This document shows positions 42,037 through 51,082 of a DNA stretch of 64,000 nucleotides, piece after piece. The stretch is taken from contig NZ_MRST01000027.1 of the NCBI RefSeq assembly GCF_001902145.1, forward strand, positions 292,519-356,518, in the 5' to 3' direction. The position numbers and the translations under genes are program-made. The DNA comes from Pseudomonas fluorescens (GTDB lineage Bacteria > Pseudomonadota > Gammaproteobacteria > Pseudomonadales > Pseudomonadaceae). Every line of letters begins with the position of its first letter. Position 1 is the stretch's first letter. The notes beneath the pieces are model-generated. The model was given only the letters and a program-made list of their open reading frames with translations, did no database searches and was not told the DNA's origin.

Positions 42037-43239
42037 ATGCAGCGTCGTACGTTATTGAAAGCCAGCCTCACCGCGGCCGCCGCCCTCAGCCTTCCGCTGA
42101 GCGTGCGTTCGGCATTCGCCGCCGAGCCCTTTACCTTTTACGGCCTCAAGTCCATGTCTGGTGCTTTTGCCAGCTATGGCAAATTTGCCGACATGGGTTC
42201 GCGCCTGGCGGTGCAGCAACACCCCCAATTGCTCGGCCGCCCGCTGAACTACAAGGTCATCGACACCGAAGGCAACGCCGGCAAGGCAGTGCGCAAGGTG
42301 CAGGAGGCCATCGCGCAGGACGGCGCGCGGTTCTTCCAGGGCTGCACGCTGTCGTCTTCCGCCCTGGCAGTGGCCAAGGAAGTGGACAAGGTCGGCGGCG
42401 TGTTCATGACCCCGGTGGGCGCCGATGAAGTGACAGGCAAGGACTGCAACAAGGCGACCTTCCGCTGGTCGGTGCCCACCTACGGCGCGATCCGCGAGAC
42501 CATGGTGCCGCTGATCAAGCTGCTGCCGGACGCCAAGCGCTGGTACACCATCACCCCGCAATACGTGTTCGGCGAAGCCTTGCTCGAAGGCGCCAGATAC
42601 GTGCTCAAGGAGCATGGCCTGGAACACGTGGGCAACAGCTACCACTCGTTGCAGGAACAGGAATTCTCCGGCTACCTGACCAACGCTATTTCCACCAAGC
42701 CCGATGTGCTGGTGCTGCTCAACTTTGGCAGCCAATCGTCCAACACCCTGCGCCAGGCCGTGAACTTCGGCATCAAGGAGCGCATGAAAGTGCTGCTGGT
42801 GTGGTCTGCCGGACTGGACCAGTTCCAGGAACTGGGCAGCGATGTGCTCGAAGGCGTGTACCTGGGCGCGCAGTACTGGCACCAGGTCGACACCCCACTC
42901 AACCGTGAACTGGTCAAGCTCACCCAGGCCAAGTACGGCATCAACCCCACCTACCCGCTGGCCGCCGACTACATCAGCACCAAAGTCATGCTCGACACCA
43001 TCATCGCCACCGGCAGCTTCGACGGCCCGACCGTAGCCAAGGCCATGCAAGGCTTGAGCTACGAAGGCCCGACCGGCAAGGAGTCGATCCGCGCCGGCGA
43101 CCACCAGGTGATCAAGGATTACTACCTGCTGATCGGCAAGGCCAGCGGCGACATGGCCGACAAGGACGACCTGGCCAAAGTGCTCAGCGCTGGCCAATCG
43201 TTCCCTGCGGTCGAGGCGACGGGCTGCACGCTCGGCTGA
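42037..43239 (+). CDS. ABC solute-binding protein, urea/amide/branched-chain type
   Basis: A 400-residue type I periplasmic-binding protein (Leu/Ile/Val-BP fold). The N-terminus M-Q-R-R-T-L-L-K-A-S-L is twin-arginine-like and the signal ends at A-F-A-A-E near residue 29. T-F-Y-G-L-K-S-M-S-G-A-F-A-S-Y-G and Y-G-A-I-R-E-T-M-V-P-L resemble the urea/short-chain amide subgroup. CAGGGAG precedes ATG 42037. The ligand is probably a ureido or amide compound, judged from the two amidohydrolases at the end of the operon. Confidence 0.85.
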   Translation: MQRRTLLKASLTAAAALSLPLSVRSAFAAEPFTFYGLKSMSGAFASYGKFADMGSRLAVQQHPQLLGRPLNYKVIDTEGNAGKAVRKVQEAIAQDGARFFQGCTLSSSALAVAKEVDKVGGVFMTPVGADEVTGKDCNKATFRWSVPTYGAIRETMVPLIKLLPDAKRWYTITPQYVFGEALLEGARYVLKEHGLEHVGNSYHSLQEQEFSGYLTNAISTKPDVLVLLNFGSQSSNTLRQAVNFGIKERMKVLLVWSAGLDQFQELGSDVLEGVYLGAQYWHQVDTPLNRELVKLTQAKYGINPTYPLAADYISTKVMLDTIIATGSFDGPTVAKAMQGLSYEGPTGKESIRAGDHQVIKDYYLLIGKASGDMADKDDLAKVLSAGQSFPAVEATGCTLG

Positions 43240-43256
43240 CCGCTTAATTTTTGTCG

Positions 43257-43284
43257 CGCAGGGCCGCGCAAGCGGCCGCCTGCG
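43257..43284 (+). promoter_or_regulatory. Intercistronic hairpin with GCAA tetraloop
   Basis: CGCAGG-GCCGC-GCAA-GCGGC-CG-CCTGCG forms a stem of 11 bp with a 2-nt bulge and a GNRA-type loop. It ends exactly where the livH-like gene's GGAGGG Shine-Dalgarno begins. There is no T-tract, so it is a processing or attenuation hairpin rather than a terminator, suited to keeping binding-protein mRNA in excess. Confidence 0.55.
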
Positions 43285-43296
43285 GAGGGTGTCTGC

Positions 43297-44157
43297 ATGC
43301 TTAATCTGTACCTGTTCCAGATTCTCAACGGCCTTGGGCTGGGGATGATCTACTTCCTGATCGCAGTGGGGCTGACGATCATTTTCGGCCTGCTCAACTT
43401 CGTCAACTTCGCCCACGGCGCGTTCTTCCTGCTCGGCGCCTACATCTGCTACACCGCGGTGAGCCTCACCGGCAACTTCTGGCTGGCGCTGCTGATCGCG
43501 CCGCTGGTGGTGGCCGCACTGGCCTGGGTGATCGAGCGCTTGCTGATCCAGCGCATCTACCACTTGCCGCACATGTTCCAGATTCTGGTGACCCTGGGGA
43601 TCGCCCTGATCATCCAGGAAGCCAGCGTGATGATCTGGGGGCCGGTGGGCAAAAGCGTCGCCGTGCCGGAACTGTTGCGCGGCGTGCTGGTGCTGGGTGA
43701 CTTCGTCTACCCCTACTACCGCCTGTTCCTTATCGTGTTTTCCGGGCTGGTGGGCCTGGGCCTGTGGCTGCTGCTGGAACGCACGCGCTTCGGTGCCCTG
43801 GTGCGCGCGGGCAGTGAGAGCACTGAAACCGTCTCGCTACTGGGTACCAATATTTTCCGCCTGTTCTCCATGACCTTCGCCTTGGGCGTCGCGCTCGCCG
43901 GTGTCGCGGGGGTGTTGTTCGCGCCGTTGCGCGGCGCCCAGCCCTTTGTCGGCCCGGAGATTCTGGGCATCGCCTTCGTGGTGGTGGTGATCGGCGGCAT
44001 GGGCTCGTTCAGCGGTGCGCTGGTCGGCGGTTTGCTGGTGGGCGTGGTGCAAAGCCTGATGACCACACTCTGGCCCCAAGGTGCGAGCCTGATGATCTAC
44101 GGCGCCATGGCCGTGGTGATTCTGGTGCGCCCTTACGGCCTGTTCGGGAGAGCCTGA
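43297..44157 (+). CDS. Branched-chain-type ABC permease (LivH/UrtB-like)
   Basis: A 286-residue membrane protein with about eight hydrophobic segments. G-L-G-M-I-Y-F-L-I-A-V-G-L-T-I-I-F-G-L-L-N at the N-terminus and F-V-V-V-V-I-G-G-M-G-S-F-S-G near residue 230 are characteristic of LivH. livM starts 1 bp after its stop. Confidence 0.92.
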   Translation: MLNLYLFQILNGLGLGMIYFLIAVGLTIIFGLLNFVNFAHGAFFLLGAYICYTAVSLTGNFWLALLIAPLVVAALAWVIERLLIQRIYHLPHMFQILVTLGIALIIQEASVMIWGPVGKSVAVPELLRGVLVLGDFVYPYYRLFLIVFSGLVGLGLWLLLERTRFGALVRAGSESTETVSLLGTNIFRLFSMTFALGVALAGVAGVLFAPLRGAQPFVGPEILGIAFVVVVIGGMGSFSGALVGGLLVGVVQSLMTTLWPQGASLMIYGAMAVVILVRPYGLFGRA

Positions 44158-44158
44158 C

Positions 44159-45169
44159 ATGAGCGAGAAAAACCCCCTGCCGTTTGCCAAGACCCAATCC
44201 AGAGCCATGTTGCTGTGGGTGCTGGCCGTGCTGATCGGCCTGCCGTTGGTGCTGCCCTCGGCGACCCTGGCCACCGAGATCCTGATCTTTGCCATGGCCG
44301 CCCTGGCCTGCAACCTGCTGCTGGGCTACACCGGGCTGTTGTCCTTCGGCCAAGGCATCTTCTTTGGTGCAGGCGCTTATTGCGCGGCGCTGCTGATGAT
44401 CCACCTGCAACTGGGCCTGTTCACTGCGTTGCTTGGCGCAGCGCTGGCCGGTGGCTTCCTCGCCTTACTGGTGGGCGCCCTGGCGATTCGGCGCACGGGC
44501 ATTTACTTTGTGATGCTCACGTTGGCGTTCAGCCAGATGGCCTACTTCGTCGCCTACACCCTGAGCGACTGGACCGGCGGCGACAACGGTCTGCTCAGCG
44601 TGCCGCGCCCGGAAATTCGTGTGGGCGAAACCGTGCTGCTGTCCCTGGCCGATGCCCGTGCCTTCTATGGTTTTGTCGCGGTGCTGTTCCTGCTGATCTT
44701 CATCGGCGCACGCCGGGTGATCGCCTCACCGTTTGGCAGCACGCTGATGGCGATTCGCGAAAATGAAACCCGCGCCTCGGCCATCGGCTACGACACGCGC
44801 CACTTCAAGATCCTGGTGTTCGTGCTGTCCGGCGCGGTCACGGGGATTGCCGGGGCGCTGTACGCCATGCTGCTGCACTTTGTGCCGCTGTCGAATATCG
44901 ACCTGGCGATGTCCGAGAACATACTGATCATGACCATCGTCGGCGGCACCGGCTCGCTGTTCGGCTCTCTGCTGGGCGCCGGCTCCATCGTGCTGCTGGG
45001 CGACTTCCTTTCCGACCTGTGGCCGCGCTGGCTGATGCTGCTGGGGGTAATCCTGATCCTGGTGGTGATCTTCATGCGCGGCGGTTTGTGGGGCGGCCTC
45101 GCATCGCTGTTCGAGAAGCTGCGCGGCACGCGCAAAACCGCAGTCGTCGCCAAGGAGGACGGGCTATGA
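44159..45169 (+). CDS. Branched-chain-type ABC permease (LivM/UrtC-like)
   Basis: A 336-residue membrane protein. L-L-G-Y-T-G-L-L-S-F-G-Q-G-I-F-F-G-A-G-A-Y near residue 57 and I-V-G-G-T-G-S-L-F-G-S-L-L-G near 260 mark LivM. The stop overlaps the start of the next ATPase gene (ATGA). Confidence 0.92.
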   Translation: MSEKNPLPFAKTQSRAMLLWVLAVLIGLPLVLPSATLATEILIFAMAALACNLLLGYTGLLSFGQGIFFGAGAYCAALLMIHLQLGLFTALLGAALAGGFLALLVGALAIRRTGIYFVMLTLAFSQMAYFVAYTLSDWTGGDNGLLSVPRPEIRVGETVLLSLADARAFYGFVAVLFLLIFIGARRVIASPFGSTLMAIRENETRASAIGYDTRHFKILVFVLSGAVTGIAGALYAMLLHFVPLSNIDLAMSENILIMTIVGGTGSLFGSLLGAGSIVLLGDFLSDLWPRWLMLLGVILILVVIFMRGGLWGGLASLFEKLRGTRKTAVVAKEDGL

Positions 45170-45915
45170 GTATCCTGCTGGAAACCACAAACCTGGAGCT
45201 GGCCTACGGCGCGTTCCATGCGGTCAATGGCGTCAACCTCAAGGTCGAAGCCGGCACCATCCACACCATCATCGGTCCCAACGGCGCGGGCAAGACCAGC
45301 CTGTTCCACTGCCTCACGGGTGAACGCCAGGCCACCGCCGGGGCGATCCATTTCGACGGCAAGAACCTGATGCGCAAGCCCGCCCACGGCCGCGTCGGCC
45401 TGGGCATGGCGCGCTCGTTCCAGCTCACCAGCCTGTTCCAGAACCTCAGCGTGCGCGAAAACCTGCGCCTGGCCGCCCAGGGCCGCGATGGCTCGCGTGC
45501 CTTGAACTTCTGGCGTCGGGTGGACAGCAAGCGCGAACACCTGGAGATGGCCGACCAGGTGCTGGAACGCCTGCAACTCATGGCCCGCGCCGACACCCTG
45601 GCCGGTGAGTTGTCCCACGGCCAGCAACGGGTGCTGGAGGTGGGCATGTCGATCTGCTCCAAACCCAAACTGTTGATGCTCGACGAGCCCACCTCGGGCA
45701 TGGGCATCGACGATATCCCGATCATGACCCAACTGATCAGCGACCTTGGCCGCGACCATACGGTGCTGTTGATCGAACACAACATGAGCATCGTCATGTC
45801 CATCAGCCAACGCATCACGGTGATGAGCCATGGGCAGATCCTGGTGGAAGGCACGCCGGAGTTCGTGCGCGCCGATGAACGTGTGCGCACTGCCTATCTT
45901 GGGGAGGCTGCCTGA
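45166..45915 (+). CDS. Branched-chain-type ABC ATPase (LivG/UrtD-like)
   Basis: A 249-residue ATPase. Walker A is G-P-N-G-A-G-K-T-S, the signature is the LivG-like L-S-H-G-Q-Q-R and Walker B L-L-M-L-D-E-P-T-S-G-M. ATG 45166 has AAGGAGGA upstream and overlaps the livM stop; an earlier in-frame start lies inside livM. Confidence 0.93.
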   Translation: MSILLETTNLELAYGAFHAVNGVNLKVEAGTIHTIIGPNGAGKTSLFHCLTGERQATAGAIHFDGKNLMRKPAHGRVGLGMARSFQLTSLFQNLSVRENLRLAAQGRDGSRALNFWRRVDSKREHLEMADQVLERLQLMARADTLAGELSHGQQRVLEVGMSICSKPKLLMLDEPTSGMGIDDIPIMTQLISDLGRDHTVLLIEHNMSIVMSISQRITVMSHGQILVEGTPEFVRADERVRTAYLGEAA

Positions 45916-46610
45916 TGCTGATCGTCGAGAATATCCATTCCTACTACGACAAAAGCCATGTGCTGGAGGGCGTGTCGCTGAGCGTCAACCCTGGCGAACT
46001 GGTGACCCTGCTCGGCCGTAACGGTGCCGGCAAGACCACCACCCTGCGCAGCATCCTCGGCATCATCTGCCCGCGCCAGGGCCAGATCCACTTCAACGGC
46101 CAGGCGTTGGTGGGGCAAAAGATCTTTGAAATTGCGCGCCAGGGCTTGGCGCTGGTGCCGGAAAACCGCGGGATTTTCCGCCTGCTGACGGTGGAGGAAA
46201 ACTTGCGCATCGCCGCCCGCAAGCACAGCCGCTGGCAACTGGAAGACGTGTACGCCATGTTCCCGCGCCTCAAGGAGCGGCGCAAAAACGCCGGCCATGC
46301 GTTGTCCGGCGGCGAACAGCAGATGCTCGCCATCGCCCGCGCCCTGCTTAACGACCCCAAGCTGCTGATCCTCGACGAACCCACTGAAGGCCTGGCCCCG
46401 GTGATCGTCGACGAGCTGGTGAAGATCCTGCGCAAGGTCAAGGACGAGGGCCTGCCGGTGTTGCTGGTGGAACAGAACCTGATGGTCTGCGACAAGCTCG
46501 CCGACCGCCATTACGTGCTCGAACAGGGCCGCGTGGTGTACGAAGGCAGCGCCGCTGACTTGCGCGCCGACCCGACGATCAAAAACCGTTACCTGGCCTT
46601 GAGTGCCTGA
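45915..46610 (+). CDS. Branched-chain-type ABC ATPase (LivF/UrtE-like)
   Basis: A 231-residue ATPase. Walker A G-R-N-G-A-G-K-T-T, signature L-S-G-G-E-Q-Q, Walker B L-L-I-L-D-E-P-T-E-G-L, and the LivF-typical L-V-P-E-N-R-G-I-F. Its first base is the last base of the livG stop codon, so the two are tightly coupled. Confidence 0.93.
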   Translation: MLIVENIHSYYDKSHVLEGVSLSVNPGELVTLLGRNGAGKTTTLRSILGIICPRQGQIHFNGQALVGQKIFEIARQGLALVPENRGIFRLLTVEENLRIAARKHSRWQLEDVYAMFPRLKERRKNAGHALSGGEQQMLAIARALLNDPKLLILDEPTEGLAPVIVDELVKILRKVKDEGLPVLLVEQNLMVCDKLADRHYVLEQGRVVYEGSAADLRADPTIKNRYLALSA

Positions 46611-46623
46611 GTGGAGATTCCTG

Positions 46624-47892
46624 ATGAATAGTCTTGCGCAACCGCTCCAGAGCAACGCCCCGCTGATCAACCGCGACCGCTTGTGGCAGTCATTGATGGA
46701 CCTGGCCCAGCTCGGCGCCACGGCCAAGGGCGGCGTGTGTCGCCTGGCCCTCACCGACCTGGACCGCCAGGCCCGCGACCTGTTCGTGCAGTGGTGCGAA
46801 GCCGCCGGGTGCAGCGTCAGCGTGGATGCCATCGGCAATATTTTCGCGCGGCGCCCTGGGCGCAACCCCGCCCTGCCCCCGGTCATGACCGGCAGCCATA
46901 TCGACACCCAGCCCACCGGCGGCAAGTTCGACGGCTGCTACGGGGTAATGGCCGGGCTGGAAGTGATCCGCACGCTCAATGACTTGCAGATCGAAACCCA
47001 GGCCCCCATCGAAGTGGTGGTGTGGACCAACGAAGAAGGCTCGCGCTTCCCGCCGTGCATGATGGGCTCCGGGGTATTTGCCGGGAAGTTCGACTTGCAG
47101 GACACCCTCGACAAGCGCGACGACCAGGGCCTGTCGGTGGGCAGCGAATTGCAGCGCATCGGCTATGCCGGTTCGCGTGCGGTGCTGGGCCATCCGGTGG
47201 GCGCTTATTTCGAAGCGCATATCGAGCAAGGCCCGGTGTTGGAGGACCAGGCGATTACCCTGGGCGTGGTGATGGGCTGCCTGGGCCAGAAATGGTTCGA
47301 CCTGACCCTCACCGGCGTAGAGGCGCATGCGGGCCCTACGCCCATGCACCTGCGCAAGGATGCCTTGGTGGGCGCTGCCGAGGTGGTCAGCGCAGTCAAC
47401 CGTATCGCCCATCAGCATCAGCCTCACGCCTGCGGCACCGTCGGCTGCCTTAACCTGCACCCTGGCTCGCGCAACGTGATCCCCGGCCAGGTGCACATGA
47501 CCATCGACCTGCGTCACCTGCACGCCGACGAGCTGCAATCCATGGTCGATGAAGTGAGCGCAGTGATCGAAGACGCGGCCGCCCGTCACGGCTTGACGTT
47601 TGAACTGACGCCCACCGCCGACTTCCCGCCGCTGGACTTCCACCCGGCCTGCGTCAACGCCGTGCGTGAAGGTGCCAAGGCACTGGGCTTGAGCCATATG
47701 GACATCGTCAGTGGCGCCGGGCATGACGCGATTTTCGTCGCTGAACTGGGCCCGGCCGGGATGATCTTCGTGCCTTGCGAAGGCGGCATCAGCCATAACG
47801 AAATTGAAAACGCCGCGCCGGATGATCTGGCCGCAGGCTGCGCGGTGTTGCTGCGTGCCATGGTCAACGCGGCGCAGGGAGTTCAAGCATGA
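46624..47892 (+). CDS. M20-family amidohydrolase (N-carbamoyl amino acid hydrolase/ureidopropionase-like)
   Basis: A 422-residue binuclear zinc hydrolase of the AmaB/HyuC/allantoate amidohydrolase group. Metal ligands are visible in G-S-H-I-D-T-Q (His about 91), K-F-D-G-C-Y-G (Asp about 102), W-T-N-E-E-G-S-R-F (Glu about 137), A-H-I-E-Q-G-P (His) and G-I-S-H-N-E (His near 393). The family removes carbamoyl groups from N-carbamoyl amino acids or related ureides. ATG 46624 follows the livF stop by 13 bp with GAGATT upstream. The transporter probably supplies its substrate. Confidence 0.86.
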   Translation: MNSLAQPLQSNAPLINRDRLWQSLMDLAQLGATAKGGVCRLALTDLDRQARDLFVQWCEAAGCSVSVDAIGNIFARRPGRNPALPPVMTGSHIDTQPTGGKFDGCYGVMAGLEVIRTLNDLQIETQAPIEVVVWTNEEGSRFPPCMMGSGVFAGKFDLQDTLDKRDDQGLSVGSELQRIGYAGSRAVLGHPVGAYFEAHIEQGPVLEDQAITLGVVMGCLGQKWFDLTLTGVEAHAGPTPMHLRKDALVGAAEVVSAVNRIAHQHQPHACGTVGCLNLHPGSRNVIPGQVHMTIDLRHLHADELQSMVDEVSAVIEDAAARHGLTFELTPTADFPPLDFHPACVNAVREGAKALGLSHMDIVSGAGHDAIFVAELGPAGMIFVPCEGGISHNEIENAAPDDLAAGCAVLLRAMVNAAQGVQA

Positions 47893-49292
47893 GTGAGATC
47901 GGCCAATTGACGGCGGTGCAACTGCTGCAGCATTTTCGCGACAAGACCTTATCGCCCGTGGAGGTCACCGAAGACGCGTTGCTGCGCATCGAACGCTATA
48001 ACCCGGTGGTGAATGCCTACTGCCATGTCGACCTGCAAGGCGCACTGGACGCTGCGCGGGCGTCGGAACAACGCTGGCTCAAGGGCGAACCTTGCGGCGC
48101 GCTGGATGGCGTGCCGGCGTCGATCAAAGACCTCACGTTGACAGTCGGTATGCCCACGCGCAAAGGCTCGCGCACCTCATCCGCCGAGGGCCCATGGAAC
48201 GTAGACGCGCCATTCTCGGCCTTCGTGCGCAAGGCCGGCGCGGTGCTGCTGGGCAAGACCACCACCCCGGAATTCGGCTGGAAAGGCGTCACCGACAACC
48301 CGCTGTACGGCATCACCCGCAACCCGTGGGACACGCGCACTACCGCCGGTGGTTCGTCCGGGGGCGCCGGTGCGGCAGCGGCGTTGAACCTGGGCGTGCT
48401 GCACCAGGGCAGCGACGCCGGCGGCTCGATCCGTATTCCCTGTGCGTTTACCGGCACCTTCGGGATCAAGCCGACCTTCGGCTATGTGCCGCAATGGCCG
48501 GCCAGCTCCATGACGATCCTGTCGCACCTGGGTCCGATGACGCGCACCGTGGAAGACAGTGTGCTGATGCTGCAAGCCGTGGCGCGGCCGGATGCACGGG
48601 ACGGCTTGATCGGCGCGCCGCGAACCACGCCCTGGCTCGCTCCAGGGGCAGACTTGAAAGGGCTGCGTGTCGCCTACAGCCCCACGTTCGGCTATGTGAA
48701 AGTCGACCCGCAAGTCGCCCAGGTAGTGGATCAGGCTGTGCAGGGCCTGGTGCAACTGGGCGCCCATGTCGAACAAATCGACCCCGGCTTCAGCGACCCG
48801 CTGGACGTCTTCAGCACCTTGTGGGCCGCCGGTGCCGCTCGCCTGACCGGTGCCATGAGCGAAGCGCAAAAGCAACAGCTCGACCCCGGATTGCTGCGCA
48901 TTGCGCAACGGGGCGAGCGTTTGAGTCTGGATGATTTCAATGCGGCCCTGGAAGCGCGAGCGGCGCTGGTCGCGCGGATGGCAGCGTTCCATGAGCATTA
49001 CGATGTGCTGGTGTCGCCGATGATGCCGATCACCGCGTTCGAAGCCGGGCACAACGTACCGCCAGGTTCGGGAATGGCTGAATGGATGGAGTGGACGCCG
49101 TTCACCTACCCGTTCAACCTCACCCAGCAACCGGCCGCCTCGGTGCCGTGTGGGTCGGCGACGAATGGCTTGCCGGTGGGCTTGCATGTGGTGGGTGCGC
49201 GGTTTGCCGATGAGCAGGTGTTGAGGGTGTGTCACGCGTACGCACAGGCATTCCCCACAGAGCACTTGCACACACCGAGAAACCCGACCTGA
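47889..49292 (+). CDS. Amidase-signature family amidase
   Basis: A 467-residue amidase-signature enzyme. The Ser-cisSer-Lys triad is placed by A-S-I-K-D-L-T (Lys about 78), G-G-S-S-G-G-A-G-A-A (about 153) and Q-G-S-D-A-G-G-S-I-R-I-P (Ser about 177). It overlaps the M20 gene by 4 bp (ATGA). The end of the operon therefore encodes two successive C-N hydrolases, consistent with stepwise breakdown of a ureide or amide taken up by the ABC system. Confidence 0.9.
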   Translation: MSEIGQLTAVQLLQHFRDKTLSPVEVTEDALLRIERYNPVVNAYCHVDLQGALDAARASEQRWLKGEPCGALDGVPASIKDLTLTVGMPTRKGSRTSSAEGPWNVDAPFSAFVRKAGAVLLGKTTTPEFGWKGVTDNPLYGITRNPWDTRTTAGGSSGGAGAAAALNLGVLHQGSDAGGSIRIPCAFTGTFGIKPTFGYVPQWPASSMTILSHLGPMTRTVEDSVLMLQAVARPDARDGLIGAPRTTPWLAPGADLKGLRVAYSPTFGYVKVDPQVAQVVDQAVQGLVQLGAHVEQIDPGFSDPLDVFSTLWAAGAARLTGAMSEAQKQQLDPGLLRIAQRGERLSLDDFNAALEARAALVARMAAFHEHYDVLVSPMMPITAFEAGHNVPPGSGMAEWMEWTPFTYPFNLTQQPAASVPCGSATNGLPVGLHVVGARFADEQVLRVCHAYAQAFPTEHLHTPRNPT

Positions 49293-49304
49293 AATACACA
49301 TAAC

Positions 49305-49741
49305 TGTGGGAGCTGGCTTGCCTGCGATGGCGGCGGTTCAATCGACAAAGATGCCGAACGTTCCGCCCCAGGTAACCACGATGCGAAGCGAGCCGCTCTT
49401 GATCTTGATCTGCTTTTGATCTCAGGCGCCCCGTTAAACCACGCTGGCCGGAATTCGACAGGGATTTGGGGGGTAAACCGGCAGGGACGCCGGTTTAGCC
49501 GCCCCGCGCCATGGATGGCGCGTGGCGGCGGCCCCCCAAATCACTGGCGGATTACGGGCACACCGAGCCTAGGCGAGGTGCCGAGTGGTGGGGCAAGAGC
49601 CCTTTGGTTACTTTGGGGCTTTTCCAAAGTGACCCGCCGTCAGGGCGGAACCCTAAGTGGCCGTTACCGCAGAAATGGATATGTACTCGGTATAACAGTG
49701 TCGCCTGTCAGGTCGTCATCGCAGGCAAGCCAGCTCCCACA
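49305..49741. repeat. Composite repeat: 315-bp element between inverted REP half-sites (copy B)
   Basis: A 24-bp class A REP arm at 49305-49328 (TGTGGGAGCTGGCTTGCC...) and its perfect reverse complement at 49718-49741 enclose the second 315-bp core (49372-49686). It is about 96% identical to copy A over the full length, with no indel. The hairpin at 49607-49633 differs from copy A by base-pair-preserving changes. I see no gene in the core; frames starting at 49416 and 49511 are shadows of the repeat. Confidence 0.88.
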
Positions 49742-50101
49742 TTTGGACCGCGGGGCGTCAGGTCGATAGAGGTCGGCTGTCAGGCCGTCTTCGCAGGCAA
49801 GCCAGCTCCCACATTTGGACCGCGGGGCGTCAGGTCGATAGAGGTCGGCTGTCAGGCCGCCTTCGCAGGCAAGCCAGCTCCCACATTTGGACCGCGGGGC
49901 GTCAGGTCGATAGAGGTCGGCTGTCAGGCCGCCTTCGCAGGCAAGCCAGCTCCCACATTTGGACCGCGGGGCGTCAGGTCGATAGAGGTCGGCTGTCAGG
50001 CCGCCTTCGCAGGCAAGCCAGCTCCCACATTTGGACCGCGGGGCGTCAGGTCGATAGAGGTCGGCTGTCAGGCCGTCTTCGCAGGCAAGCCAGCTCCCAC
50101 A
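49700..50101. repeat. Tandem array, 72-bp unit, five full copies plus a partial
   Basis: Units begin at 49700, 49772, 49844, 49916, 49988 and 50060 (the last only 42 bp). Each contains one class A REP half (CAGGCAAGCCAGCTCCCACA) followed by TTTGGACCGCGGGGCGTCAG. Units differ mainly at GTCTTCGC versus GCCTTCGC. Because 72 is a multiple of 3, the array is open in several frames; these are not taken as genes. It ends 59 bp before the LysR start. Confidence 0.93.
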
Positions 50102-50160
50102 TGGATCGCATTCCAATCCTGCATCGCTCTACAATACCCCCATTCATCCCCGGGGGCTTC

Positions 50161-51024
50161 ATGGACATCGAACTGGCACGCACCTTCCTCGAAATCACCC
50201 GCTGCGGCAGCCTGGCCGCAGCGGCCGAGAAACTGCACGTCACCCAGACCGCTATCACCGCTCGTGTCAAAAACCTCGAGAACCAACTCGGCTGCACGCT
50301 GTTCGTGCGCAACCGTGCCGGTGCGCGGCTGACCGCCGACGGCGAGGCCTTCGTGGTGTACGCCAACCAGTTGCTGCAAACCTGGGAAGCCGCCCGCCGT
50401 GACCTGCCATTGCCGGACGGCTATCGCAATGTCCTGCATATCGGCGGGGAGGTCAGCCTGTGCAACCCGTTGATGCTCGGCTGGGCCAAGGCGCTGCGCG
50501 AGCAGATACCGGGGCACGCGCTGCGTACCGAAGTGCGTGAAGGCGAGTACCTGCTGCGCCAACTGGAGCTGGGTGTGCTGGATGCCGCCTTGGTGTTCCA
50601 GCCGCAATACTGGCCGGGCTTGCAGGTGGAGCAGGTGCTGGAAGAAAAACTGATTCTGGTGCAACTGGCGAGCAAACCCTCGCCCTACGTGTATATCGAC
50701 TGGGGCCAGGGTTTTCGCCAGCAACACGACGCCGCCCTGCCCGACCGTGCGCGTGCCGCGCTGAGTTTCAACCTGGGGCCGCTGGCGTTGCAGTACATCC
50801 TGGAGAATGGCGGGGCTGGCTACTTCCGCACGCGGGTGGTGCAGAGCTACCTGGACAGCGGCGTGATGCAGCGCGTGCCCAAGGCGCCGGAATTCAGCTT
50901 TCCGACCTACCTGGTGTATTCGCGGGCGCGGGATTCAGCGGTGTTGCAACAGGCCCTAGAGCTGCTGCGCGAGGTGGTGAAGGCCGAAGGCGACTGGTCG
51001 CAACGCTGGGACCCGCTGATTTGA
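50161..51024 (+). CDS. LysR-family regulator
   Basis: A 287-residue LysR-type regulator. The HTH is T-F-L-E-I-T-R-C-G-S-L-A-A-A-A-E-K-L-H-V-T-Q-T-A-I-T-A-R-V-K (about 8-37), followed by a substrate-binding-like domain. ATG 50161 is supported by the CCCCGGGGGC purine stretch and by homology starting at M-D-I-E-L-A-R-T-F. A longer frame from 50101 would read into the REP array. It has no obvious target beside it. Confidence 0.88.
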   Translation: MDIELARTFLEITRCGSLAAAAEKLHVTQTAITARVKNLENQLGCTLFVRNRAGARLTADGEAFVVYANQLLQTWEAARRDLPLPDGYRNVLHIGGEVSLCNPLMLGWAKALREQIPGHALRTEVREGEYLLRQLELGVLDAALVFQPQYWPGLQVEQVLEEKLILVQLASKPSPYVYIDWGQGFRQQHDAALPDRARAALSFNLGPLALQYILENGGAGYFRTRVVQSYLDSGVMQRVPKAPEFSFPTYLVYSRARDSAVLQQALELLREVVKAEGDWSQRWDPLI

Positions 51025-51082
51025 ATCACTCTACGCCTGCGCGCATGCTAGCCTGCTGGTGTTTCCCCTCGCAGCCTTACCG

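Noticed and set aside
49700..50101. Possible CRISPR array
   Set aside because: The 72-bp units are contiguous and near-identical throughout. There are no unique spacers, and no cas genes are nearby.
49511..50332. 273-codon plus-strand frame with five 24-residue repeats
   Set aside because: The repeat protein is a translation of the 72-bp tandem DNA array and REP halves, and it would overlap the LysR start out of frame. No Shine-Dalgarno or family similarity.
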